A stretch of 64,000 nt of DNA from CAVQXR01 sp046330455 (lineage in GTDB: Bacteria; Actinomycetota; Thermoleophilia; Gaiellales; Gaiellaceae). The translations under genes were made by a program, and so were the position numbers. The stretch is taken from contig JAXLSU010000008.1 of the NCBI GenBank assembly GCA_046330455.1, positions 62,001-126,000 of the forward strand, read 5' to 3'. Shown here one piece after another: positions 7,722 to 16,245 of the stretch; positions within the stretch are counted from its first letter, which is position 1; every line of letters starts with the position of its first letter. The notes beneath the pieces are model-generated. The model saw only the letters and a list, made by a program, of their open reading frames with translations, was not told where the DNA came from and did no database searches.

Positions 7722-8108
7722 TCAGATGCGCGCCACCGCGGTGCACACCTCACCCGACGGGCTCTTCGCCCACGCCCGGATCGTGTCGCGGCCCGGCCGG
7801 TCGACGGTCAGCCTGCGAAGATCGATCTCGCCGCTCGGAGGCCTCGTCGTGCGCGTGCCGCGGAAGAACCGCACGCCGTTGTGACGCAGTGCGATCTGCC
7901 AGCGTACGCCGCTGCGGTTCTGATCGATCTCGAGCTCGACCTCGAGGCGTCCGTGCTCGCGGTCGACGTCCAGCTCCATCGTGCTCCGGCCGCTGCAGGT
8001 GCCCCTCACCTCGACCTCGTCGCCGTGACCCGCGTAGGCGGCCGGTGCGAGGACGAGCGCCCCGAGGGCGACGAGCGTGACGAGCGGCTTGCGACTCCTG
8101 ATCGGCAT
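7722..8108 (-). CDS. Small secreted beta-rich protein
   Basis: 128 aa with a clear signal peptide (basic RSRKP, then LVTLVALGALVLAPAAYA, cleavage near residue 26). The mature part of about 100 aa is predicted mostly beta strand, with two Cys (in GTCSG and EVCTAV) that could form a disulfide. ATG 8108 follows GGAAGGAGC. I do not recognise the family. It lies 46 nt upstream of Asp/His-rich protein B on the same strand and is probably the first gene of the signalling locus. Confidence 0.6.
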   Translation of the reverse strand: MPIRSRKPLVTLVALGALVLAPAAYAGHGDEVEVRGTCSGRSTMELDVDREHGRLEVELEIDQNRSGVRWQIALRHNGVRFFRGTRTTRPPSGEIDLRRLTVDRPGRDTIRAWAKSPSGEVCTAVARI

Positions 8109-8574
8109 GGTGCTCCTTCCGGTGATCCCATCCCGCCTCGTTTCGCGGGTGTCCTCCCAGCCTGCCTGCAGGCGGTTCAGGCACGGGCGAGCGGCCGGTT
8201 AGGAGTTGGCAAAGTCGCGGTGAGGGCCCGTGCAGGCCAGGCGGCAGAGCGCCCGGAGTGGCACGGCTCTTCCACGGTACGAAGGCAACGTTGAACGCGT
8301 CTCGAGCAGCTCGGGCAACAGGGTGTCGAGCCAATCGACTGACGGATCGGAACGCCCAGGCGGGGCAGGTCGAGCTCGTCCCGTCTCGCGTACGCCGCGA
8401 TCGCGATGGCGAGGTCTTGAATCGCCAGTCCGGTCGATGGGAGACCTCGCGCCGTTGTGTCTCGGTCGGAAGTAGCGCTGGTCTCGGATGTGGCCGCGCA
8501 GAACGGTGTCGCCGGTGCCACGCGGTGGGAAGGAGTCAGGCCCTGAAGCACGGCGCGCGAGACGAAGGAGAGCC
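8109..8574. other. Gene-poor interval with an ornithine cyclodeaminase remnant
   Basis: 466 bp without an intact gene. It holds the cyclodeaminase fragment at 8356-8437 (listed separately) and the palindrome CGCCTGCAGGCAGG near 8163. The minus strand around the fragment is open but gives no further recognisable protein. The last bases hold the ribosome site GAAGGAG for the aldo/keto reductase. Confidence 0.5.
8356..8437 (-). pseudogene. Remnant of the 3' end of an ornithine cyclodeaminase gene
   Basis: 82 bases match 9541-9622, the 3' end of the intact cyclodeaminase gene, without gaps and with six mismatches by eye. On the minus strand it still encodes TGLAIQDLAIAIAAYARRDE, then LDLPRLG, against TGLAIQDLAIAVAAYAKRDE, then LDLPRLEL in the intact gene. 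Nothing of the upstream cyclodeaminase is present. The two copies are direct repeats flanking the aldo/keto reductase gene. Confidence 0.85.
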
Positions 8575-9438
8575 ATGGCCGCAGCAACTGCCCCGAGCGT
8601 GAGATTGAACAACGGCGTCGAGATGCCCGTTCTGGGATTCGGCGTCTTCCAGATTTCCGCCGATCAGACCGAGCAAGCCGTTCTCGAGGCCCTCGGGACG
8701 GGCTATCGCTCGCTCGATACCGCTCGCTCGTACATGAACGAGGCGGCGGTCGGGAGCGCGATCGCGGCCAGTGACGTTCCGCGCGAGGAGTTGTTCGTGA
8801 CGACGAAGCTCTGGATCGAGGATCAGGGCGAAGAGAAGGCGAGGCGCGGGTTCGAGGCGTCCCTGGAGCGTCTGGGCCTCGACTACGTCGACCTGTTCCT
8901 CATCCACCAGCCGTTCGGGGACTACTACGGCTCGTGGCGTGCGATGGAGAAGCTCAACAGCGAGGGGCTCGTGCGCGCGATCGGCGTGTCCAACTTCTAC
9001 CCTGACCGCCTCGTCGATCTGATCGAGCACAACGAGATCGCGCCTGCCATCAACCAGGTGGAGTGCCACCCGTTCTTCCAGCGCGCCGACTACCAGGAGC
9101 TGATGCGCGAGCGCAGCGTGCAGATCGAGTCGTGGGGACCGTTCGCCGAAGGGCGCAACAACCTCTTCTCCGACCCGACGCTCTCCGAGATCGGCGCTGC
9201 CCACGGCAAGTCCGTCGCCCAGGTCGTACTGCGTTGGCTGACCCAGCGCGGCGTCGTCGTGGTCCAGAAGTCCGTCCGTGCGGAGCGCATGCGCGAGAAC
9301 GCCGACGTGTTCGACTTCGAGCTGACAGACGACGAGATGGGCCGCATCGCGGCGATGGATCGCGGCGAGACGTTGTTCTTCGACCACCATGACCCGGCAA
9401 TCGCGAGTCAGTTCGCGAACCGCCGCCTCGGCAACTGA
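8575..9438 (+). CDS. Aldo/keto reductase
   Basis: 287-aa NADPH-dependent oxidoreductase of the AKR superfamily, 2,5-diketo-D-gluconate reductase-like. The catalytic tetrad is present: D48, Y53, K78 and H111 (SLDTARSYMNEAAVG, VTTKLWIED, DLFLIHQPFG). The cofactor-binding C-terminal segment includes VVVQKSVRAERMRENADVFDFEL. ATG 8575 follows GAAGGAG. It is convergent with the cyclodeaminase gene and sits between that gene's 3' end and a duplicate of it. The substrate is unknown. Confidence 0.9.
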   Translation: MAAATAPSVRLNNGVEMPVLGFGVFQISADQTEQAVLEALGTGYRSLDTARSYMNEAAVGSAIAASDVPREELFVTTKLWIEDQGEEKARRGFEASLERLGLDYVDLFLIHQPFGDYYGSWRAMEKLNSEGLVRAIGVSNFYPDRLVDLIEHNEIAPAINQVECHPFFQRADYQELMRERSVQIESWGPFAEGRNNLFSDPTLSEIGAAHGKSVAQVVLRWLTQRGVVVVQKSVRAERMRENADVFDFELTDDEMGRIAAMDRGETLFFDHHDPAIASQFANRRLGN

Positions 9439-9532
9439 GCCGCCCCACTATCAGTCCGCTCAGCAGTCCCGGTCTCGTCGAGCAGCGCCCCGCTCGGACG
9501 ACGTTCCCGAACACGGTCGGCAAGCGCTGCGG

Positions 9533-10477
9533 CTAGAGCTCCAGGCGGGGCAGGTCGAGCTCGTCTCGCTTCGCGTAGGCCGCGACCGCGATGGCGAGGT
9601 CTTGAATCGCCAGTCCCGTCGAATCGAAGACGGTGATGTCTTGGGCACTCCTGCGACCTTCGGCCTCGCCGAGGAGCACCTTGCCGAGCTCGGCGACCCC
9701 GCTTCGGTCGAGACGGCCGGCCGAGACGGCGCGCGCGATCTCGCCGTTGTGGCCGGCCTGCTCCCACTCGTCGCAGACGATCCGGGCCGCGAGCAGCTCC
9801 CCGAGCTCGATCTCGGCCTTGCCGGGTCCGTCGGCGCCCATGAGGCTGACGTGCTGGCCCGGGCGGAGGGCACCCCGCCCGATCACGGGCTCCCGCCCCG
9901 GGGTCACGGTGGCGACGACGTCGGCCGCGAGGGCCTCGGCGAGCGAGCCGGCGACGCGGCCTCGCCCGCCGAGCTCCGCGGCGACCGCCTCCGCCAGGTC
10001 CCTCCTGACGTCGAAGAGGACGACGTCGCGGCCCCGCTCGGCGAACGTCCGGGCGACGGCCCGCCCGTTGACGCCGCAGCCGATCACGGCGGCCTCGTCG
10101 GCGTCCGGCAGGGCGAGGGTCTCGGCGGCGAGTACCGCCGCCGCTCCGGTGCGCAGCGCGGTCACCGCGGCGGCGTCGAGCAGCGCCCGCAGCTCCCCGG
10201 TGCGCGAGTCCGAGAGCAACACGATCCCCGAGACCGTGGGGAGCCCCCGGGCCGGGTTGCCGGGGAACGACGTCACCCACTTGAGGACGGCGTAGCCCGA
10301 CCCTGCGGCGGGCATCGCCCGGAAGTCGCCGTCCGGCGGAGCGTCGACGTAGACCTTCGACGGCATCACCCAGCGGCCGCGGGCGTGCTCGACGAAGGCG
10401 TCGCGCACCGCCTCGACGGCATCGGTGGGCGTGACGGCGGCCAGGACGTGCCGTCCGGCGAAGACCGGAGCGCTCAC
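9533..10477 (-). CDS. Ornithine cyclodeaminase / mu-crystallin family protein
   Basis: 314-aa NAD(P)-dependent enzyme. A substrate-binding N-terminal half (VLKWVTSFPGN with a conserved Lys near residue 66; ALRTGAAAVLAAE) precedes a Rossmann domain (AAVIGCGVNGRAVARTF) and the C-terminal DSTGLAIQDLA loop. Family members deaminate ornithine to proline, reduce 1-pyrroline-2-carboxylate, or make opine-like compounds; which applies here is open. GTG 10477 begins 1 nt after the coiled-coil gene's stop, so this is the last gene of a four-gene operon. Confidence 0.85.
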   Translation of the reverse strand: MSAPVFAGRHVLAAVTPTDAVEAVRDAFVEHARGRWVMPSKVYVDAPPDGDFRAMPAAGSGYAVLKWVTSFPGNPARGLPTVSGIVLLSDSRTGELRALLDAAAVTALRTGAAAVLAAETLALPDADEAAVIGCGVNGRAVARTFAERGRDVVLFDVRRDLAEAVAAELGGRGRVAGSLAEALAADVVATVTPGREPVIGRGALRPGQHVSLMGADGPGKAEIELGELLAARIVCDEWEQAGHNGEIARAVSAGRLDRSGVAELGKVLLGEAEGRRSAQDITVFDSTGLAIQDLAIAVAAYAKRDELDLPRLEL

Positions 10478-10478
10478 G

Positions 10479-10844
10479 TCAGTCCTCGAGCGCCTTCGCG
10501 TACGCCTCGAACGCACGCTGGCGCCGCCGGCTGTCGGCGACCTGCTCCTCGAGCTGGGTGATCTGCGCCTCGATCCGTCCGAGCGATTCATCCGAAGGGC
10601 GTCCCTGGACGAAGCCGATCGCGGTCAGCGTCGCGGCATCGTCCGGATCGACCTGGGCGAGCGCGAGTTCGTCGGCGCGCCAGGCCTCCGCATCGCGGAT
10701 GATCGGCTCGAGCCTTCCGAGCAGCGCCTGCTCGCGCTGCTGTTCGAACTCGAGCGAGTCGAGCGCCTCCTGGCGCCGCCGCGCGCGCGCGAGCTCGAGG
10801 CGAGGTGTCGCGTGGGTGTCGGGCTCGTGCGGTGCCTCGGTCAT
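10479..10844 (-). CDS. Small coiled-coil protein
   Basis: 121 aa, largely alpha-helical and charged (ELARARRRQEALDSLEFEQQ; RIEAQITQLEEQVADSRRRQ), with two probable coiled-coil stretches around residues 15-50 and 88-118. ATG 10844 overlaps the upstream amidase stop as ATGA. No enzyme motif or membrane segment. I do not recognise the family; it could be an assembly or regulatory partner of the neighbouring amidase or cyclodeaminase. Confidence 0.6.
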   Translation of the reverse strand: MTEAPHEPDTHATPRLELARARRRQEALDSLEFEQQREQALLGRLEPIIRDAEAWRADELALAQVDPDDAATLTAIGFVQGRPSDESLGRIEAQITQLEEQVADSRRRQRAFEAYAKALED

Positions 10845-11918
10845 GGCCCCTCGAAGATATCGAGTGGAAGCAGGCACGAGACGGCGGGGTTGGGAATGTC
10901 GACGATCTCGGCAAGGCGGAGGTCGCAGGCGACGCTGACGAGCACGTAGGCCTGCTCGGGGGTGAGCCCGCGCACGGCCTCGAGCCAGGCGATCATCTCG
11001 AGTACCGCGTTGCGGGTCGCGAGCGTGAGGTCGAGCGACTCGTTGCGGCCGTTCTCGGTGATCGGGAGGCCGAGTGTCCCGAACGAGCGCCGGCCCGGCC
11101 GGGCCGGGGTCTCGAACGAGGGGAAGCGCAGCGGCCAGCGACTTCCCTTCTCCACCTCGAAGCGCAGCGCCACGGCGCCGGCGATCTCGAGGCCGACGCC
11201 GCACACCTCGCCGTCGCCCTGGGCGTAGTGGAGGTCTCCGATCGAGAACAACGCCCCCGGCACGTGCACGGGGAAGCGGACGCGGCTGCCGGCGACGAGC
11301 TGGCGTACGTCGAGGTTACCGCCGATCTCGCGGGGCGGGATCGTGCGCAGGCCGCCTGCGGCGACGGCGAGGATCGCGGCGTGCGGCGCGTCGTCGGCGA
11401 CCGCCCCGCCCCGGCTTCGGAGCTCGTCCTCGCGCCCGCGGATCCGCGCCATCCAGCTCGTGCGACGGCGCGACGCCGATCACCCCCGGGAACGTGTCCT
11501 CCGGGATCGCGACGCCCGGCAGCTCGGCGGAGCGGGCATGCCCGTCGCGCAGCTCCCAGTTGACGACGAAGGGCTCGCTGAACACGTCGGCGAGGTACCC
11601 GAACCCGGGAACGATGCAGGTGACGCCCCAGTCGTCGGGCTCGAACGAGAGGAGCTCCACGACGAGCGTGTCGCCGGGCTCGGCGCCCTCCACCCACACG
11701 GGGCCGGTCAACGGGTGCGGGTAGGCGAGGTCGATCGCGAGCACGTCCTCCGCGGTGGCGCCCGGCCGCAGCGCCCGATCGAGACCGTCCCGCGTCTCGA
11801 TCGTGAGCAGCTCGCCCGGCGCGATCCGGACGAGCGGCGGGATGTCGGGATGCCAGCGGTTGTGGCCCGAGCCGGGCTCCGCTGCGAGCGGGAGCGAGCT
11901 GTCGACGGCGACCCTCAT
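10841..11918 (-). pseudogene. Acetamidase/formamidase (FmdA/AmdA family), frameshifted
   Basis: Hydrolyses formamide/acetamide or related amides. The N-terminal ~155 codons from ATG 11918 (GHNRWHPDIPPLVRIAPGE, VWVEGAEPGDTLVVELL, PGVAIPEDTFPGVIGVAPS) and the C-terminal ~200 codons (IPPREIGGNLDVRQLVAGS, GDLHYAQGDGEVCGVGLEI) are well conserved but in different frames. The break is near 11450: GAGCTGGATGGCG where GAGCTGATGGCG would restore the family's EL-M-ARI junction, so one extra G. ATG 11918 overlaps the GAF gene's stop as ATGA. Sequence error or a recent mutation are both possible. Confidence 0.82.
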
Positions 11919-12361
11919 GCGCCGGCCGGATCGAGCAACCCGAGCAGGCCCCTTGCCGCGCGATCGCACGCGGCGATCTCCGCGGGGCTCCACCGTCTCG
12001 GCGCCGTCAGGTCGTGGAGGGAGAGGATCGCGACCGTCGCTCCGTCGCGGACGATCGGCGTGACGATCTGGGCCCGCATCCCGCCGTAGAGCGCGAGCAT
12101 GGCGTGGAACGGCTCGTCGTCCGGGAAGCAGGCGTTGCAGTCGTCCTGCACGACCTGCTCGCCGGCGAGCACGCGCAGCACCACGGGCTGGCGGGCCATC
12201 GAGGGCGTTGCGGCGTTCCGGATCGAGCGCGCCGGCCCCGCGAGAGCCTCGTGGGTGATCGGGAAGCCACCCTCCTCGCCCCCGGACGAGCGCTGTCGGA
12301 GCGTCGCCCGGCTCGCACCGGTCTCTGCGAGTAGCTCCTCGAGGACGGCCTGTGGACCCAC
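11915..12361 (-). CDS. GAF-domain protein
   Basis: 148 aa, essentially one GAF domain. Conserved features include ILSLHDLTAPRRWSPAE at the end of the fold and a central QDDCNACFPDDEPFHAM segment. It resembles the ligand-binding half of regulators, without a DNA-binding or output domain. GTG 12361 is the first plausible start. It is the first gene of the GAF-amidase-coiled coil-cyclodeaminase operon and is divergent from the GST gene with only 27 bp between the starts, which leaves little room for promoters. Confidence 0.7.
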   Translation of the reverse strand: MGPQAVLEELLAETGASRATLRQRSSGGEEGGFPITHEALAGPARSIRNAATPSMARQPVVLRVLAGEQVVQDDCNACFPDDEPFHAMLALYGGMRAQIVTPIVRDGATVAILSLHDLTAPRRWSPAEIAACDRAARGLLGLLDPAGA

Positions 12362-12388
12362 GCGCGCATCATGGCATAGGATTCCTGT

Positions 12389-13024
12389 GTGGCCGGACTC
12401 GTTCTCTACGACCATCCGGTGTCGTCGAACGCGCTCCGGGCGCGCTTTCTCCTCGCCGTGCTCGATCTCCCGTACGAGCGGCGCCGCGTGCCGTTCGTCG
12501 AGCCGCGGCCGGCCGAGTATCTCGCGCTCAACCCGTTCGGACGGATCCCGACGCTCGTCGACGAGGAGCTCGTGCTCGCGGAGTCCAATACGGTCCTGCG
12601 CTACCTCGCCCACCGCGAGGAGCGCTACGACCTGTACCCGCTCGACCCCCGGCAGCGTGCCAGGGTGGACTGGGCGATGGACGCCTGGTCGACGATCGTC
12701 CGGCCGTCGCTGTTCGCGCTCGAGGCGGTGACCATCTTCCGCGACGGACCGAAGGACGACGGGGGAACCGCGGAGGGCGCCGACCCCGAGGCGGTCGCCG
12801 CCACGCTGCCCCGGATCGAGGCGACGCTGGCGGCCTACGAGACGTTCGCGGCGGACAACGGGACCGTGCTCGGCACGTTCACGATCGCCGACTGCTCGGT
12901 CGCCCCCGTGCTCTGGCGGACCCTGCGGCTGCCGATCGACTTCACGCCGTATCCGAAGCTCGCGCGGCTTCGCGACGCGATCGCCGCCAACCCGGCCTTC
13001 GAGGCGGCAGGACCCGTCGGCTGA
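12389..13024 (+). CDS. Glutathione S-transferase family protein
   Basis: 211 aa. N-terminal thioredoxin-like domain at residues 1-78 (YDHPVSSNALRARFLL; cis-proline and substrate loop NPFGRIPTLVDEE; AESNTVLRYLAH) and an all-helical C-terminal domain (TFTIADCSVAPVLWR). Start is GTG 12389. Actinobacteria mostly use mycothiol, so the thiol cofactor here is uncertain. The cyclase regulator begins 10 nt after its stop. Confidence 0.85.
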   Translation: MAGLVLYDHPVSSNALRARFLLAVLDLPYERRRVPFVEPRPAEYLALNPFGRIPTLVDEELVLAESNTVLRYLAHREERYDLYPLDPRQRARVDWAMDAWSTIVRPSLFALEAVTIFRDGPKDDGGTAEGADPEAVAATLPRIEATLAAYETFAADNGTVLGTFTIADCSVAPVLWRTLRLPIDFTPYPKLARLRDAIAANPAFEAAGPVG

Positions 13025-13033
13025 GGCGCGGCG

Positions 13034-16015
13034 GTGCAGGTCGGCGCCGGCTCGGCCGAGACCCGCAAGACCGTCACCGTCCTGTTCTGCGACCTCGTCG
13101 GCTCGACCGCGCTCGGGGAGAGCACCGATCCGGAGGTGCTGCGCCGGATCCTGACCCGGTACTTCGAGACCGCGCGCGCTGCGATCGAGCGGCATGGCGG
13201 CTCCGTGGAGAAGTACATCGGCGATGCGGTCATGGCGGCGTTCGGGATGCCCGCTGTCCACGAGGACGACGCTCTTCGCGCCGTGCGCGCCGCTTTCGAC
13301 CTCCGCGCGAACGTCGAGGCGCTCGGCGCCGAGCTCGGGGAGCGGCTAGACGTCCGGCTCGAGGTCCGGGTCGGCGTCCACACGGGCGAGGTCGTCGCCG
13401 CCGACGACCCGAGCGGCAAGACCCTCTACGGCGATGCCGTCAACACGGCTGCCCGTCTCGAGCAGGCGGCGGGAGCCGGGGAGATCCTGCTCGGCGACGT
13501 CACCCACCGCCTCGTTGCCGGGGCCGTCGAGGCGGAGCCGGTCGACCCCGTCGAGGCGAAGGGAAAGTCGAGGCCGGTCCCGGCGTGGCGCCTCATCGGG
13601 CTGATCGAGGGCGCGGAGGCGGTCGCGCGGCGCTTCGACGTCCCGTTCGTCGGGCGCGAGACGGAGTTGGCGGTGCTCCGGAGCGCCTTCGCGGAGGCGG
13701 TAGCCGAGGGCCTGCCCCGGCTCGTGACCGTGCTCGGCGAGGCGGGAATCGGCAAGACGCGACTGGTGGCAGAGTTCTTGGCGGGCCTGGGTGTCGATAC
13801 GACGGTGCTCACCGGGCGGTGCCCGTCCTACGGGGACGGCCTCACGTTCTGGCCCCTGCGAGAGGTCGTGGAGAGCGTCGGCCTCGACGGGCTGGACCTC
13901 CTCGGGGAGCGCGAGCGCGCCAAGCTCGCCGGGGTGACCGGCACCGGGGACGAGCCCGGCCGGACGGACGAGGTCTTCATCGTCGTGCGCAAGCTGATCG
14001 AGCTGCTCGCGTCCAGGGGGCCGCTCTGCCTCGTCCTCGAGGACCTCCACTGGGCAGAGCCGACATTCCTCGATCTCCTCGAGTACCTCGTCGAGCTCGT
14101 CTCGGGCCCCGTCCTGCTCGTCGGCATCGCTCGCCCGGACCTCCTCGACGAGCGCGCCGGGTGGGGCGCGGACGGCTCGGCGACGACCGTCCGGCTCCCG
14201 CCCCTCTCGGCGGCCGACTGCGAGCTGCTCGCCGGGAGCCTCGGTGACCTTCCGCTCGAGACCCGTGCAGAAGTACTCGCCGCGAGTGAGGGGAATCCGC
14301 TCTTTCTCGAGCAGCTCACGGTCGCGGCCGCCGAGACGGAGGAAGCCGGTCGCCTGCCTGCCACGATCCAGGCGCTGCTCGACGCACGCCTCGAGCGACT
14401 CGATCCGGACGAGCGGGCGGTGCTCGACCGGGCAGCCGTGCTCGCGGTCGACTTCGACGAGGAGCTGCTCGCCCCGCTCCTCCCGTCCGAGAGCCGGGGG
14501 CAGCTCTCCAGCCGGCTCGTGGCGCTGACCCGAAAGCAGCTGCTCCAGATCGAGCGGACCGCCTTGCGTCCATACCGTTTCCGCCACGCGCTCATCCAGG
14601 AGGCCGCCTACAGGAGCGTCCCCAAGACGCTCCGGGCCGAGCTGCACGAGCAGGTGGCCGGTCTGCTCGAGCCGGACGGGCTCGACGCGCTCGTGGGCCA
14701 CCATCTGGCCTCGGCCCATCGCTACCGGACGGAGCTCGGCGAGACCGGCGAGGAGGTGACGATCCTCGGCCGCCGGGCCACAGAGCGGTTGGCGCGCGCA
14801 GGCCGTCAGGCTGTCTCCCGTGCGGACATGACGGCCGCTGCGACGCTGCTCGAACACGCGATCGAGCTCGAGGACGACCCCGTTCGCGGGTGCGAGCTAC
14901 GCCTCGACGCCGCGTTCGCTCTCGTCGAGCCCGGCCGGTACGACGAGGCCGACGAGCACCTCGCCGAGGCGCTCGTGCTCGCGGAGCGCGAGGAGCTGCC
15001 GGCGCTCGAGTCGAGAGCGCGGGTCGCGCGGGCAGGGCTCGAGCTCGGTCGAAACCTGATCGACGCCGAGACGGCGATGGCGATCGGAGGGGTGGGCTTC
15101 GAGATCGCCCGGGAGGCAGGCGACGACCTGGGCGCCGTGAGGGCGGCGCAGCTCGTCGCCAACGTGTACTGGCTGCAGGGCCGGCTCGTGGCGATGGCCG
15201 AGACGGCGCAACGGGCCCTGCCGTTCGCGCGGGCGATCGCCTCGGATTCCGACGAGGCGAACCTGCGCGTGTCGCTGACCGCCGGCCGGTTCTTCGATCT
15301 CGAGACGCCCCTCGATGATCATCGCGCCGACCTCGAAGAGACCATCGCCTGGGCCCGGGAGCGCGGAAATCGCTTTCTCGAGGCGCTCGTGGTCGGGGCG
15401 CGCGCCCACGACCTCTCCCAGCGGGGCAGGTTCGACGAGGCACGCGTCCACCGCGAGCGGAGCGTCGAGCTGTTTCGCGAGCTGGGAGCCGAGCTCTGGG
15501 CGGTCAACCATCCCGCCGCCCTCGAGCTCGAGCTGCTCGCGGGAGACGAGAGCGCCGCCGAGGCGGCCATGCGCGAGTCGGTGGCCGTGAACGAGCGTGT
15601 CGGGAACGAGAGTCAGCTCGCATGGACGACGGCGTGCCTCGCAGATCTGTTGCTCGACCAGGGCCGGATCGAGGAGGCGGAGGCGTTTCTCGGGCGCAGC
15701 ACGGAGGTGAGCGGCGAGGACGACATGGCCCAGCGAGTCGTGCTCCCCGCGCTCCGGGCGAAGCTGCTCGTCGCGCAGCGCCGCGCGGAGGAGGCGGAGT
15801 CGCACGCGCGCGAGTCGCTCGCTCTTGCCGAAAGGACGGAGATGGCCGAGCTGCACGTCCGGGCCCGCGAGGCCCTCGCCGGCGTGCTCGCCGCCCTCGG
15901 CCGCAAGGACGAGGCGGCGGCCCTCCTCGAGGCCGTCGTTGCGATCTGGGAGCGCAAGCGCTTTCTCGTCCGGGAGCGGCAGGCGCGCGAGAAGCTGGAG
16001 CGGCTACGGGCCTGA
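13034..16015 (+). CDS. Class III adenylate/guanylate cyclase - AAA ATPase - TPR regulator
   Basis: 993-aa cytoplasmic signalling protein. Residues 12-190 form a class III cyclase with both metal-binding aspartates (D20 in VLFCDLVGST, D64 in KYIGDAVMAAFG). An NTPase of the STAND/AAA type follows at about 205-560, with Walker A LGEAGIGKTR (K241) and Walker B-like LCLVLEDLHWAEP. The last 400 residues are TPR-like helices rich in AExxLAEALxLAE repeats. Start is GTG 13034. No LuxR-type DNA-binding domain is present at the C-terminus, so output is probably cyclic nucleotide or protein binding. Such fusions are widespread in soil actinobacteria; ligands are mostly unknown. Confidence 0.88.
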   Translation: MQVGAGSAETRKTVTVLFCDLVGSTALGESTDPEVLRRILTRYFETARAAIERHGGSVEKYIGDAVMAAFGMPAVHEDDALRAVRAAFDLRANVEALGAELGERLDVRLEVRVGVHTGEVVAADDPSGKTLYGDAVNTAARLEQAAGAGEILLGDVTHRLVAGAVEAEPVDPVEAKGKSRPVPAWRLIGLIEGAEAVARRFDVPFVGRETELAVLRSAFAEAVAEGLPRLVTVLGEAGIGKTRLVAEFLAGLGVDTTVLTGRCPSYGDGLTFWPLREVVESVGLDGLDLLGERERAKLAGVTGTGDEPGRTDEVFIVVRKLIELLASRGPLCLVLEDLHWAEPTFLDLLEYLVELVSGPVLLVGIARPDLLDERAGWGADGSATTVRLPPLSAADCELLAGSLGDLPLETRAEVLAASEGNPLFLEQLTVAAAETEEAGRLPATIQALLDARLERLDPDERAVLDRAAVLAVDFDEELLAPLLPSESRGQLSSRLVALTRKQLLQIERTALRPYRFRHALIQEAAYRSVPKTLRAELHEQVAGLLEPDGLDALVGHHLASAHRYRTELGETGEEVTILGRRATERLARAGRQAVSRADMTAAATLLEHAIELEDDPVRGCELRLDAAFALVEPGRYDEADEHLAEALVLAEREELPALESRARVARAGLELGRNLIDAETAMAIGGVGFEIAREAGDDLGAVRAAQLVANVYWLQGRLVAMAETAQRALPFARAIASDSDEANLRVSLTAGRFFDLETPLDDHRADLEETIAWARERGNRFLEALVVGARAHDLSQRGRFDEARVHRERSVELFRELGAELWAVNHPAALELELLAGDESAAEAAMRESVAVNERVGNESQLAWTTACLADLLLDQGRIEEAEAFLGRSTEVSGEDDMAQRVVLPALRAKLLVAQRRAEEAESHARESLALAERTEMAELHVRAREALAGVLAALGRKDEAAALLEAVVAIWERKRFLVRERQAREKLERLRA

Positions 16016-16026
16016 CCCGTCGAAGT

Positions 16027-16054
16027 GCGGGCGGGATGAGATCCCGCCCCTACA
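16027..16054. repeat. REP-like palindrome
   Basis: GCGGGCGGGATGAGATCCCGCCCC: inverted repeat with GGGCGGGAT and ATCCCGCCC arms around GAG. It is the first of a cluster of related palindromes in the non-coding 16016-16250 stretch between the cyclase gene and the amine oxidase gene. It may form a hairpin that also ends transcription of the cyclase gene. Confidence 0.7.
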
Positions 16055-16069
16055 GGCCTGCTGCCGCGC

Positions 16070-16165
16070 GGTGCGGGCGGGGTGGGGTCCCGCCCCTGCG
16101 GCGTGCGGTGGTGCGGTGTGGGCGGGGTGGTGCGGTGCGGGCGGGATGAGATCCCGCCCCCACGG
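16070..16165. repeat. Further copies of the GGGCGGG palindrome family
   Basis: A degenerate copy (GCGGGCGGGGTGGGGTCCCGCCCC, near 16073-16096) and a second exact copy (GCGGGCGGGATGAGATCCCGCCCC, near 16138-16161), separated by GTGCGGTG-type short repeats. No protein-coding signal was found here. Confidence 0.65.
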
Positions 16166-16221
16166 CCCTGGACGCCCGACTTTTCCTCCGGCCCCCGAAC
16201 GCGCGTCACCCTCGATCCTGT

Positions 16222-16245
16222 AGGGGCCGGATCTCATCCGGCCCT
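16222..16245. repeat. REP-like palindrome, GGGCCGGAT variant
   Basis: GGGGCCGGATCTCATCCGGCCC, a perfect inverted repeat of GGGCCGGAT around CTC. It lies just downstream of the amine oxidase stop and can form a hairpin on either strand. A close relative occurs at 38131-38153. Confidence 0.65.

Noticed and set aside
6395..8080. Long plus-strand ORF (561 codons) opposite the response regulator and its neighbours
   Set aside because: High GC leaves long open antisense frames; its composition is Arg/Val-rich without domains, while the minus strand holds a clear OmpR regulator.
11915..13261. Long minus-strand ORF extending the GAF protein to 448 aa
   Set aside because: Only the last 148 residues are protein-like; the upstream part overlaps the GST and cyclase genes on the other strand.
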